Source: Cyanophora paradoxa
Taxonomy: Eukaryota; Glaucocystophyceae; Cyanophorales; Cyanophoraceae
Assembly (NCBI GenBank): GCA_004431415.1
Contig: QPMI01000625.1
Location: 1 to 64,000, forward strand
DNA: 64,000 bases
Direction: 5' to 3'
Position numbers and translations under genes: made by a program. Position 1 is the first letter of the stretch. The number at the start of each line of letters is the position of its first letter. Shown here in pieces: positions 21,601 through 32,524 of this stretch. A model generated the notes under the pieces. The model saw only the letters and a program-made list of their open reading frames with translations. It had not been told where the DNA came from and ran no database searches.

Positions 21601-23999
21601 CCGCCTCGAGCGCCTCTTCCTCCCGCGCCGCCGCCGCTGCCCGAGCTGCAGCGAACTGCCGGCCCCGTCGCGCCGGCACCCGCGAGCTGGCGGGCGGGGA
21701 CCCGCACCTCCGCCTCCTGCTCCGCGTCCTCGCGCGTCCGCGCCATGGAGGCGCTCCGGCGGGGGGGCGGGCCTCCTCGCGCGCGGCGCGCGCCGCCTCG
21801 TCGGCAGCGCGCGCCGCCTCGGCCGCCCGCTCCTCGGCCGCCTCGGCCGCCTCGACCGCCGCCTCCGCCGCGGCGCGCGCCGCGATGTACTGCGGGGCGG
21901 GTGAGGGGCGCGGGGGCGGGCGCCGGCCCCGCGCGCCTCCTGCTCGCTCTCGACGTCCTGCACGCCCCGCGCAATGCTCGCGCTCCGCTCCAGCGTCCAC
22001 CGCCGCTCCGCCGCCCGCGCCTCCGCCGCCGCGCTCGCCGCCGCCTCCGCCGCCTCCTCCGCCTCCTGCCGCGCCACCATGTACTGCCGGCGGCTCAGCG
22101 GGCCCGGCGGGCCTCCGAGGCGGGGCCCTCGAGGTGGGGGTGCTCGCCTCGTGCTCGGCGCTGACGTCGGCTGCGCCGCGGACCGTGCTCCCCAGGCGCG
22201 AGAAGCGGCGCCGCCCCGCCGCGTCAAGCCCCGAGCGGGACGACGGCCGCTCCTCACCCCACGCAGGCGGCTGTCCGACAGCGGCGGGGGCGGCGCCCAG
22301 CTACGGGGCGTCTCGCTCAGGGAACGGGAGCGGGCGGCAGGTGAAAAGGAGCGCTGCACCTCGCGCTCGTCGGCCGCGCGCCGCGCGCCCTGCTCCCCCT
22401 CCGCGCGCCGGAACGACTCCGAAGCGGCCGCCTGCGGAGCGTCGGCCAGCGCCGCGGGGCGGAGGTGCTTGGCGCACCGCGAGGGGCCGGCCCTCGGCGA
22501 CGGAGGCTAGGCGGGGCGGGACGGGGAGGGCGGCGCGCCGCTGGCGCCCGCCGGCGGCGGCGAGAGGGCCCCGCTCGACGCTGCCGGCTCGAACGAGCGC
22601 CGCCTCCCCTCCGCTTCGGGCGCCGCAGCCGCGAGACTTGCGCCGCCGTCAGCGGGGACGCCGCCGGCTCCTGGCGCCGGAAAGAGGCGCGGACGGTGGG
22701 GTTCGGGTCGGCGCGGAAGGAGGCCTGGAGGGGCCTCGCGGGGGAGGCGCCGGCGCGGAAGGACGCGCGCAGCGGCTCCTCCGCCGCCTCCCGCGCCCGC
22801 ATGTACTGCGCCCCGGCTCGCCCTGCGCCACCCCGCGCCGCACGCGCGCGGCCGCACCTCGCGGTGCTCCTCGTCGAGGCGGGACGCGTCGGCCGCCCCG
22901 AAGCCTCCCGCTCGGCCCCGCGCTGCAGCTGCGGGGCCCATCAGGCGCCGCCGTGGGCCGCGGGGCGGGCGCGGGCGGCGGGCCTGGAGGAGGCGGTCGC
23001 GGTGGCGGTAGAGGTGGCTCCAGGCGGCGGAGGCCCGCGAGCGCGCCTGCCAGTCGACCTCGGGCCGCTCCACCGCCCACTCCGCCGACTCCCGCTGCCG
23101 CCAGTACTCCGCCTCCGCCTCTCGCCGCCGCTCCTCCGCGCGCTGCTCCGCCCGCAGCGCCGCCGGCCCGTCCACCGCCCACCGCCGGAAGTTCTCCTTC
23201 AGCCTGCGGAGCGCTCGGCCGGCGCGCAGCGGGGGGGCGGGCGGGGCGGGCCTGAGGAGGTGGCCGCGGGCGTCGGCGAGGAACTCCTCCTCGCGGCGCC
23301 GGTGCATGTACTCGTTCAGCTCCGCCAGCCGCCCCGCGTCCGCCACCTCCCGCTCCACCGAGAGCGGCCCCGCCTCCGCCGCCCCGCCACCCCCCTCTTC
23401 CTCCGCAGCCTCCTCCTCCCCCTCATCCTCATCATCCTCATCCTCCTCCTCGCTGCCCTCCTCGTCGCTCTCCTCCTCGCTGCCCGATCCTGCACCCGCG
23501 CGTCGGCTCCCCTGCGTCAAGCGCATCGCTTCACGCGCACCGGAGCCTGAGCGCGAGCCTGACTCAGACTCAGACTCTTCGCCGCTCCCGCTCCCACTCC
23601 CGCTGCCGCTGCCGCTCCCGCTCCCGCTCCCGCTCCCGCTCCCGCTCCCGCCCCCGCTCCCGCTACCGCTCTCGTCCGCGCTGCCCTCCCCGCTGCCGTC
23701 TTCGTCGCCGGATCCTGCGTACGGTCAGATCAGCTAGCATGGGCAACGGAGCTAGCTGTGGAGCAGCGGCAACGCGCCCGCCCATGCGGAACGCCGTGGC
23801 GGGACGCGGGAGGGAGCAAAAAAGCTAGAAGATAGAATGTCTTTCCATCGCCTAGAATGTTATCCGCTGAGCGCCGGCCGGCGACGCGCACCGGAACCGC
23901 TGCGCTCGGACTCGTCGTCTTCGGAGTCTGCGCAACACCGGCGTCGATCAGCACGCTCGCGCATCGCTTGCGCGGCGCCCCACGCTCACCGGACGCCAT
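18626..23999 (-). CDS. Giant repeat protein from tandemly duplicated exons with RSxS motifs
   Basis: The proposed start is the ATG at 23999 (MASGERGAPRKRC). An intron ending CGTACGCAG near 23715 leads into an acidic exon with a (Gly-Ser)n run from a simple repeat, then LNEYMHRRREEEFLADARG and ENFRRWAVDGPAALRAEQR. Below 22800 come at least eleven similar exons. Each starts right after an intron AG with Tyr (once Phe), then x-A-x-R-AAAEEAVEAAEAAEE-type helix, then a basic motif such as RSASIARG, RTASMLRSS or RSVSMLRGA, and closes with D-V-x-A-E-x-E-A. Exon starts lie near 22803, 22077, 21889, 21655, 21430, 21210, 20988, 20769, 20524, 20331, 20039 and 19670. The C-terminus (KRYPAYFERRPRIERALSDL) stops at 18626-18628. 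The RSxS element resembles basophilic-kinase or 14-3-3 sites; function is unknown. Confidence 0.72.
19977..20625. repeat. Internal large duplication, copy A
   Basis: This segment is nearly identical to 21375-22184. The match covers three to four repeat exons with their introns, including the intron sequences, so the duplication is recent at DNA level. Copy A lacks about 150 bases present in copy B (near 21560-21710), which removes one exon. At the first shared intron copy A has CGGCCCGTC where copy B has CGGCCCCGTC. Confidence 0.9.
21375..22184. repeat. Internal large duplication, copy B
   Basis: Partner of 19977-20625. It carries an extra exon (FAAARAAAAAREEEALEAEL, near 21590-21655) absent from copy A. 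Both copies share the right junction up to GCTGCGCCGCGGA, after which they diverge. The extra exon is in-frame relative to its neighbours, consistent with exon gain or loss by unequal exchange. Confidence 0.9.
23580..23665. repeat. Hexanucleotide microsatellite encoding Gly-Ser repeats
   Basis: Repeats of CGCTCC and CCCGCT on the plus strand read on the minus strand as alternating Gly and Ser codons in the acidic N-terminal region of the repeat protein. Slight variants (GCTGCC) are mixed in. The length is likely to vary between alleles. Confidence 0.85.
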
Positions 24000-24386
24000 C
24001 GAATTCCAAACCGGCCTTCGAATCGTGGGGTATCGCGTTCAATTCAAAGTCACAGTCTTTCCGAGGTTCGAATTCCGCCTCGCGCCCGCGTATACGTACG
24101 CGTCATTCGTTTTCTTCCCGCACGTGTATACGTACTTCGTTACAAGAACATCGCGCGCGTTGCGCCTCTTCTCCTTCGTGGATGCAGTGCCGAGCTCGAG
24201 GCTGATTTGAAGCCCATGCCGCTCACTCCCGGCGCTGCCAGTGGCTCCGGTCCCGCGGCCCCGCCGCATCGTAGTTTTGTAGGGCAAGAGGATCGCGTGC
24301 GCCAGGCCCCTTCAGAGGGCCATGTGCATGCTGCAAATTACATGTCATCTACACGAGGCCCCGGAGGCCGTAGCGGCAGCGCCGTG
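24000..24386. other. Spacer with palindromic words
   Basis: About 390 bases between the start of the repeat protein and the stop of the F-box gene. GTATACGTA occurs at 24090 and 24126 and EcoRI-like GAATTC words are frequent. Open frames exist, but none has recognisable sequence. The promoter of the repeat protein should lie here. Confidence 0.5.
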
Positions 24387-26710
24387 CTAGTCCTCGTCCG
24401 TGTCGGGTGCCCCGGGGACAGTGTCGCACTGGAGCTCGACGTGGGGCAGCGCGGAGCGCAGGAACTCCACCTTCTCGTTGTCGAGCCCCGCGCACACAGC
24501 CTGCGCCGCGTCGGCCGGGGGCGGTGCGGGGCTCGGAGGCGGGGCGGGGCGGGGGGCGGGCCTTGCCGAGCTCGAGGCGGTGGAGGCGCTCGAGGGCGGT
24601 GGCCATCTCGACGTCCTCGCAGATGCCGCACTCCGACTCGAGCCGCAGCACCCGCACCCCCCGCGCCTCCCGCGCGATGCGCAGCGCCAGGCCCGCCGGG
24701 ATGCCGCCCCCCTCGTTGTTCTGCGCCGCCTCAGGGGTGCGCGGGGCGCGGGGTGGCGGGCGGAGCGGGCTTTGAGGGAGACGGTGCGGAGGTTGCGCCA
24801 GGCGACGAGGGGGCCCTGCGCGAGCGCCCCCATCGTCGCCTCGTTGCACAGCAGCGAGAGCGACTGCGCGCGCGTCAGCCACGCGGCGCGGCGCGCGAGG
24901 CGGCGCGGCGCGCGCCTCGAGGTTGGCGAGCTGCCGCAGCGCGTCCGCCAGCCGCTCGCACCCCGCTGGCGTCATTCGAAAGCCCTGCCCCCGCCCGTGA
25001 GGCCCCGCCGGCGCGGCGCGGCCCGGGTGCGAACCTGCATCCAGAGGAGGCGGAGGGTGCCGGCAGCGGCGGCGAGGGGGCCCACGTCGGCCGGCTGCGG
25101 CGAGGTGGGCTGGAGATGGCTGGCGAGGGGGCGGGGCGGGGCGGGCACGGCAGTGACGTGGATGGAGAGGTCGTCGAGCTTCGGCAGCTGCGCGACGAAG
25201 GCGAGGGACTGGCAGTGCGCCCCGAGGTTCAGGCCCCGCAGGTTCGTCAGGCCGCCGATCGGCGCCAGCTCGGCCTCCCCCGTCGTCAGCACCGCGTACT
25301 TGCCGCTCGGCGACCGGAACTGCACCTGCGCCGGCCTCGGACCCGGCCCCGACCCGAGGCGGCGGGGCGGGGCGGGGGCGTGCCTCGAGGCGCTGGAGAG
25401 AGCGCATGGAGCCGAGGATGCGGAGGGCGGCCCCGGCGCCGCTCTCCTGCTGGCCCACTGCTGCGGAGTGAGGCGACGGGGGCGCGCCGGCGGCTCTCTT
25501 GTGGGCGGGCGGATCACCGTAAACGTGGACGAGGAGGACGCGGAGGGCCGAGATGGAGGCCAGCGCCTGCAGCTGCGGCAGCTCGAGCGGAATGTGGTTC
25601 CTGCCGCCCCTCAGCGCCCCCGCCGGGGCGCGGCGGGGCGCGGCGGGGCGCGGCGGGGCGGACAGCTTGATGGTGTCGAGAAGGGAGAGGCGCGAGAAGA
25701 GACGGAGCGTGCTCTGCAGCGACTGCGACCGGAAGCGCTTCGACTGGGGCGAGCGCAGCAGCTTCTCCGAGACCTGCGGGGCCCGGTGGGCAGCCGGCGG
25801 CGGCGGCGGCCGGGCCTCCGCACCCAGAGGGCGAGGATGCGGAGATTGTGCATGCTGCGAAGCACGGGGAGGGCCTGCGGGGGAGGTGGGCGGGAGGGGC
25901 CTCGGGGCGGGGCGGGGTGGGGCGGACGGCGAGGGGCAGCTTCTGGACCTCCTCCTCGGGGAAGGAGATGGTGAGCGACTCGAGCGTCTCCGCGAACGCC
26001 GGCGCCAGCTCCCGCAGCGCGTTCACCTGCCGCCCATTAGCGCCCCGCCCCCGCCCCAGCGCCCCCCGGCGGCGGCGCACCCCGATGCGGGCGTCGATGA
26101 GGCCAAGGCGCTTTACTCCGCGCCGCACTTCGGGCGAGAGCGACGTCAGGTACTGAAGCGCCGTGTCCGTCGGGCCCCGCACGACGATCCTGCGCCCCGC
26201 CGCCCCCTCAACCGCCGGCGCCGCCGCGCCCCTGCGTCGGCCTCACCGCTCCCAAATCTCGGGCTCCATGGCGACTCGCTTGAATCGCCGGCACACCAGG
26301 CGCAGTTGCACCAAGCTCCTCAGGTCAACGTCGCTCGGCGCATCGCGCTCGTCCTGTCATCTCGGCGTCATCATAAGCGCCCTCCCCTCGCGGGGCTCAG
26401 CGGACCAAGAGAGACACGCGGTCGGGGTGGATACGCTTCCACGTTCTTCCGGCTGCGATGCACAGGATGCGCGCCTGCGAGGGGTGCGGTTGGCGCGGTT
26501 GGCCCGCGGGGCGCGGGTGCAAAACGAAGACAGCCGCTTACCAGGAGGGCATCGGGAAGGCAAGCAAAGATGTTAGCGGTCTCGCCTTGCGCAAGCGACC
26601 GGGAGACAACGGATGATGATGCAGACGAGGAAGCGGAGGGACGCCCATCGCCGCCACTCAACGGCGACGCATCCGCTGACCCTGCAGAGAGAGCGACAGG
26701 ATCTTAAGAA
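24387..26710 (-). CDS. F-box protein with leucine-rich repeats
   Basis: Near the N-terminus NIFACLPDALL (26535-26570) is followed, after an intron, by VDLRSLVQLRLVCRRFKR and VAMEPEIWER (26265-26330). This is the F-box pattern: Leu-Pro, then Leu-Val-Cys-Arg-Arg-Phe, then Trp. F-boxes bind SKP1 in SCF ubiquitin ligases. The rest is leucine-rich: VKRLGLIDARIG, ETLESLTISFPE, MHNLRILAL, LSLLDTIKL, LTNLRGLNLG and LPKLDDLSIHV, spaced as irregular LRRs that would recruit substrate. Exons are separated by short introns with GGGGCGGGG bodies. The end is ALPHVELQCDTVPGAPDTDED, stop 24387-24389. The start codon is not resolved; an upstream AG near 26690 suggests one more 5' exon. Confidence 0.75.
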
Positions 26711-27123
26711 GCAGGAGCGGCTGGAAGAGACTGGAGCGCACCCGCGGAGGTGCGCTGCCGCTTGGCGGTACGCGTGCTCATCTCTAGAGGCTACTGTGGC
26801 GCAGGGCTGCTGGATTTTCGAGCAGTATGTAGGCTTGCTTGTTTCCGACGACCCCCCGCAGCTTTAGTGCGAACGAAGGTTAGGGGGATCAAACCAGAGG
26901 GGGGGATAAACCAACGGGGGGAGAGGGGAGGGGGGGGAAAGCGGGGACCGCCGCACATTTAAGCTTACAAACGGCCGATGGCGGTTATAAGGCCTCTGGT
27001 TGACGTCCTGCGAACTCGACATTTCCACAAAAAAGCCGACGACAACGCCGCGCGCCCCGACGCCGCCAACACGCACCGACGCCGCCGACCGACCGACGTC
27101 GAAGTCGCCGTGAACTTTGAACC
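26711..27123. other. Spacer between divergent F-box and PPDK genes
   Basis: About 400 bases of mixed composition with a G-rich patch (26895-26945). It should contain the PPDK promoter and the 5' end of the F-box gene. I see no specific element I can defend. Confidence 0.45.
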
Positions 27124-30100
27124 ATGCCTCCGATCGCTGATATCGCTCCGCACGCCGACGCGCTGCTGCACGGGCCCGTCAAGGGCGGGTCGATCGTCCC
27201 GGAGAAGCGGTAAAAGCGCCTGATCACGCGCGCGTGCGCGCGCGCGACTCGCGTCCGATGTGGCCGCATGCGCAGAGTGTGGGCGTTCGGCCCGGGCTTC
27301 TCCGCGCCCCCCCTCGACCGTACTGTACTCGGTAAGTATTTCGTGGCCCCGCGCGCGGGCTTCGTTCGAATTTCAAATCGACGCACGCTGACATTGTCCG
27401 GCATCCTCGCGCTCCACTGCCAGGAGGCAAGGGCTACGGGGTGGTCCGCACGCGCCCTTGAAGTGTCCCTGCAGCCGACTGACGCTGCACTGCGGCAGGC
27501 TCAGATGAGCGCGGTGGGGATCCCTGTGCCGCCGGGCTTTATTTTGCAGACCTCGGAATGCGCCCGCTACAAGGTCCGGTCCGGATTCGCGCCGGGCGGT
27601 CGGCCCCGGCCCGCGGCCCGACCGAATTGACTTTTCACGTGCCTCGTGGTCGCAGGCAGCGGGGCGGAGGCTCGACGAGGCGTTGCGAGCGGAGGTCCGG
27701 GGGGCGCTCGCGGCGCTCGAGGGGGCGATGGGCCTGCGGCTCGGGGACGCGGAGAGCCCGCTGCTCGTCTCCGTGCGCTCGGGGGCCCGTGTCTCCATGC
27801 CCGGCATGATGGACACGGCGAGCAGCGCCGGCCGCGCGCGCGGGGCGCCGGCGAGAGGGCTGAGAGCGGGGGCGGGGGCAGGTGCTCAACCTCGGGTGCA
27901 ACGACGCCTCCGTGGAGGGCTTCGCGCGCGCCACCGGCAACGCGCGCCTCGCCTGGGACGTGCGCCACGTGCCCGTCGGCGTGCGGCGGCGGGGGCGGGT
28001 GGCCATGAGCGGGGCCGGGGCGCAGTCGTACCGGCGGTTCGTGGAGATGTTCGCGGACGTCGTCATGCACGTCGAGCGGGGGCCCTTCAAGGAGGCGCTG
28101 GACGAGCTCAAGGCCGCCGAGGGCGCCCCCTTCGACGTCGACCTCTCCCCCGACGCCCTCCGCCGCGCCGCCGCCACCAACAAGGCCATCTTCCGCCAGC
28201 ACGTGCGCCTTCCCGCGCCGCCGCGCGCCTCCGGGCGGGGAGCTTTGCGGGGGCCGAGGGGCGGAGCGGGCAGACGGGGCGGGAGTTCCCGCAGGAGGCG
28301 GAGGAGCAGCTCTTCGCGGCGATCGCCGCCGTCTTCGACTCGTGGGACTCCGAGCGCGCCCAGGTCTACCGCCGCCTCAACGTCCGCCCCCGGCCCCCCG
28401 CGCCGCCGCCGCCGCCGACGCCCCGGCAGGCCATCGACGACTCCTGGGGCACCGCCGTCGTCGTCCAGGCGCGCTGCGCTGCCGGCCCCGCCCCCGCCCC
28501 CGCTCACTCCCGCCCCGCAGGCGATGGTCTTCGGCAACCGCGGCGCCACCTCCGGCACCGGCGTCGCCTTCGTGCGCCGCCGCGCCCCGAAGGCCGCGCG
28601 CCCCGCCCACCGCGCCCCGCCGCCAGACGCGGAACCCGATGACGGGCGAGGAGCGCATGTTCGGCGAGTTCCTCATCAACGCCCAGTGCGTCCGTGAATC
28701 CATCATCGCCCATTCTCTCGGTCCGCAGCTCGAACCGGGTGTTCCCGCGCTCTCGCAGGGGCGAGGACGTGGTGGCGGGGACGAGGACGCCGTTCCCCCT
28801 CACCGTGCGCCAGCGGGCCGAGTCGGGGGCGGAGCACGCGGGGCTGCCGACGCTGGAGGAGGCGATGCCGGAGGTGTACGAGGCGCTGGTGAGGACGGGC
28901 AAGGCCCTCGAGGAGCACTTCGGGGACATGCAGGACATCGAGTTCACCATCGACGCCGGCCGCCTCTTCCTCCTCCAGACGCGCACGGGCAAGCGGACGG
29001 GCTTCGCCGCCGTGCGGATCGCGGCGGAGATGCTGCGGGCGGGTCTGACGACGGAGGCGGGGGCCCTGCAGCAGATCCAGCCCGACCAGCTCTCCCAGGC
29101 CCGCCCCGCCCCGCCGCCCCGCGCCCCCGCCCCGCCCCGCCTGACGCCGCCGCCGCGCAGCTGCTCTCGCCCGTGTTCGACGCGGCGGCGAAGAGGGCGG
29201 CGGCGGGGCGCAGGGCGGCCAAGGGCTTCAACGCCGGCCCCGGGTGCGCCCCCCGCCGGCCCCCCGGGGGTGGCGGCGGCCGCTGAGGGCGGGGCAGGGC
29301 GGCTACGGGCGTGCTCGTGCTCTCCTCGGAGCGGGCGCAGGAGTGGGCGGCGGCCGGCCGCAGGGTCCTCCTCGTCCGCGAGGAGACCTCCCCCAACGAC
29401 TACCCCGTCCGCCCCCGGCCCCCGCGCGCCGCCCCGCCCCCAGCTGAGTGGCGCGGGGCAGGGGATGGTGGTCGCGCAGGGGATCCTGACGGCGCGCGGC
29501 GGCTGCACGAGCCACGCGGCGGTGGTGGCGCGCGGCATGGGCAAGCCCTGCGTCGTCGGCTGCTCCACGCTCTCGATCGACGAGGCGCGCGGGGTCGTCA
29601 CGGCGGGCGACACGGGCCTCGAGGCGCGCGAGGGGGACCCGATCGCCGTCGACGGCTTCACGGGCGAGGTCTTCTTCTGCCACCTCGAGACCTCCCCCTC
29701 GGAGGCCCGCCACCCGCCCCGCCCCGCCCGGGCCCGCGGCGACTCGGCGCGCAGATCGTGCAGGTCCTCATCAACAAGAGCCTCGCCCCCGAGGACTCGG
29801 CCCTCTTCCAGGACTACCAGGCCCGCCCGCCGGCCCGCCCCGCGGGGGTGCGCTGCGGGGGCCCTGAGGGCTCGCGGGCGGGGGCAGTTGATCATGGAGG
29901 CGGCGGACGGGGCGCGGCGGCTGCACGTGCGGACCAACGCCGACACGCCGCGCGACGCCGCCATCGCCCGCGCCTTCGGCGCCGAGGGCATCGGCCTCGT
30001 CCGGTGCGCCCCGCCGCGCGCCGCCCCGCCGCCGTTGCCTTGCTCTGAGCCTGGGCGCTGGGGCGGGGCAGGACGGAGCACATGTTCATGGAGCCGCAGC

Positions 30101-31286
30101 GGCTCACGGACGTGCGGCGCATGTTCTTCTCGCGGGACCGGGCCGAGCGGGGCCGGGCGGTGGAGCGGCTGAAGGTGTACCAGCGGGAGGACTTCGTGGG
30201 GATCTTCGAGGCGATGGCGGGCCTCCCCTGCAACATCCGCCTGCTGGACCCGCCCCTGCACGAGTTCGTGCCGCACTCGGACGAGGAGCTCGCCGAGCTC
30301 GCCCCCAAGCTCGGCCTCTCCGAGCGCGAGCTCCGCGACATGCGGGGCGCCCTCGAGGAGAGCAACCCGATGCTGGGGCACCGCGGCTGCCGCCTCGGCA
30401 TCGTCTACCCCGAGATCACGACGATGCAGGTGCAGGCCATCCTCGAGGCCGCCCTCGAGGTGCCCCCGCCCCGCCCCGCCCCGCCCCGCCCGCCCCGCCC
30501 GCCCCGCCCCGGCCGAGCGGCCGGGCGGGGGGCCAGGTGTCGGCGCGGGGCGTCGAGGTGCACCCGGAGATCATGGTGCCGCTGGTGTGCCTGGCGCGGG
30601 AGCTCGAGCACCAGGTGCTCCTCATCGAGGCGACGGCCGAGGCGCTCTTCGCGGCGGCGGGGCGCCGCGTCGCCTTCACCGTCGGAACCATGATCGAGCA
30701 GCCGCGCGCCGCCCTGCTCGCGGGGGAGGTGAACTAGCTGTTTCTTCATCTCGTGCAGTTCGCTGAACTCTCGTGGTGCAGTTCGCGGTGCATGCGGCCT
30801 ATTTCGACTTCGGCACCAACGACCTCACGCAGACCACCTTCGGCATCTCCCGCGACGACGCCGCCCGGCCCGCCCGCCCGCTCGCCCGCCCCGCCACCGC
30901 CACCGCCGCCCCGCCCCGCTGACGCGGCGCGCAGGTTCCTGACGCCGTACATGGAGGGGATCGAGCACCCGATGCACCCGAACGAGCTGATGGTGATCGT
31001 GCAGAGCGACCCCTTCCAGAAGCTCGACCAGGAGGGCGTCGGGCAGCTCATGCGCATGGCCGTCGAGCGCGGGCGCGCCGTGCGGCCGGACCTCGCGTGC
31101 GGCATCTGCGGGGAGCACGGGGGGGAGCCGAGCTCGGTCAAGTTCTGCCACCGCATCGGCCTCGACTACGTCTCCTGCTCGCCCTTCCGCGTCCCCGTCG
31201 CGCGCCTGGCGGCGGCCCAGGCGGCCGTCGAGGAGCCCGGCTTCGTCTCCGACTCCACCTCCGCGGGCGCCAAGACATGGCTCTAG
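27124..31286 (+). CDS. PPDK: Pyruvate, phosphate dikinase
   Basis: Interconverts pyruvate, ATP and phosphate with phosphoenolpyruvate, AMP and pyrophosphate. The ATG at 27124 gives [15 protein letters not shown], then RVWAFGPGF and GIPVPPGF of the ATP-grasp region. [42 protein letters not shown] and [11 protein letters not shown] follow, then [10 protein letters not shown]. The swivelling domain carries the phosphohistidine in [13 protein letters not shown] (His codon 29513-29515). The TIM barrel has [37 protein letters not shown] and [14 protein letters not shown] with the catalytic Cys. It stops at 31284-31286. At least fourteen short introns can be placed. Several use GC donors, e.g. 29099-29160. 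No obvious transit peptide precedes the kinase domain, so a cytosolic form is likely. Frame is kept across almost all exons. Confidence 0.97.
29099..29160 (+). other. Representative GC-AG mini-intron in PPDK
   Basis: Conserved protein on both sides (QPDQLSQ and LLSPVFD) fixes this 62-base intron. The donor is CAG followed by GCCCGCC, so GC, not GT. The body is almost only C and G. CTGAC at 29141-29145 fits a branch site 15 bases before the closing AG. Similar GC donors occur in MTHFR, CAP-H, topoisomerase II and the SFI1-like gene. Confidence 0.85.
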
Positions 31287-32524
31287 ATCTAGATCCGAGC
31301 GGCCCCGGCCCCCGGGCGCTCCGTGTGGATTCCATTTCCCTTTTTGCGGGCAACTGATCAGGGTTTGGTGTACCTTTATGCACACCGTGGCACGTGCACG
31401 CGTACGTGTACGGTATACGTAGTACGTGTTTCAAGTTTTTCCTCGGCTGTACAATTTTGGGACGTCGACGCTTATAACTTATAGTTAGTGATTAGTGTGC
31501 AATTTTGGGGCATTCATGTTCAGTGGCATTTTCAGCCGGCAGTTTTGTAGCAAAGTCGGGGGCCGGAGGGTTATGATCAGTATACGTAGCTTGCGATTGT
31601 GCAAATGCCTGCGATGCGGGGTTTTCGAATTTTCCGCTCTTGATCATCGCGATCGGGTTCTTGATCATGATTCGATGATCAGCGACTCGTGACTAATACT
31701 CGCGATCGGTGAGCTCCGAGACCAGCCTGCAGCGCCACAGCTGCAGTACTAGTGCCACGGTGCACGTGATCATGATCATGCATATGATCACGATCGCTTG
31801 TACAGTAGATGTACATGTAGTACAACCGTGAACTACCTAGTGCCCCAGGCCTATAGCTATAGCTACGGGGTCACGGTCGACTCGGCGATTAGGCAGTACT
31901 ATATATAGCTAGTCACTGAGTGTGAATATATCTCCCGGGTCCGAGTGCCACTGGCCACGCCGTAACGGTCATGAAGCCATGGCCCCCGCCATGGCCAGCC
32001 GCGGGTCGTGCCCGCCGGGCCGCGGGGCGGGGCCCGCGGCCCTTACTAAGTAACTAAGTTAAGCTTCAGCCGCCGGACGTCGATGGAGCCTCGGAGGGCC
32101 GCCGGGCCCCCGGGCCCCCGGGGCCACTACTATAGCTAGTATACGTAGTACTAGGCCAGCGCGTGATGGGGATGCAGGGCATTCGCGATCGATGCCATGA
32201 TGCCATGATGATCTCAGAGTCTGGGGGGCCTCGGGAGTCGGGCCTGGCCAATTGCCGCAGTGGCAAGAGGGATCCGGATCCGGATCATCATGATCCGATG
32301 ATCATTATGCCATCATTGGACCCGGGATGGCATGGCTGGCTGCCATTTCAAAAACTTGAAAGTTTCAAGTTCGAATTCAAAGCTAAACTTGAAAGGTTGC
32401 CATCTGCATTCAGACGCCTGACTCTTGATCATTGAGCCCGATTTAGCTTGTGTGGCACGACTCGCGATAGGTTGCAATTGAAGCTTCGAATTCGAATTCA
32501 CGGGAAATAATCGAATTCGCGCGC
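31287..32524. other. AT-richer palindrome-dense intergenic island
   Basis: About 1.24 kb with no supported gene. It is packed with short palindromes: GTATACGTA (31413, 31580, 32139), CATGATCATGATCATG-like words near 31765-31790, TATAGCTATAGCTA near 31850 and GAATTCGAATTC near 32490. Composition differs sharply from the flanking genes. It separates two convergent genes, so both terminators should be here. Confidence 0.6.

Noticed and set aside
19700..23250. Very long open frames (up to about 945 codons) on the plus strand
   Set aside because: They are antisense shadows caused by extreme GC content. The minus-strand frames carry the repeated exons, splice signals and motif conservation.
26371..26661. 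Using 26661 as the F-box gene start
   Set aside because: The codon there is TTG, not ATG. An upstream splice acceptor near 26690 makes an extra 5' exon more likely.
27124..31286. Bacterial origin of the window suggested by PPDK and the BMP-type domain
   Set aside because: Both genes are divided by the same short introns as their neighbours, and SR protein, ERGIC3, condensin and topoisomerase II are eukaryotic.
31287..32524. A transposon or centromere in the palindrome-rich island
   Set aside because: No open frame, terminal inverted repeats or target duplications are visible, and similar palindromes occur in all spacers.
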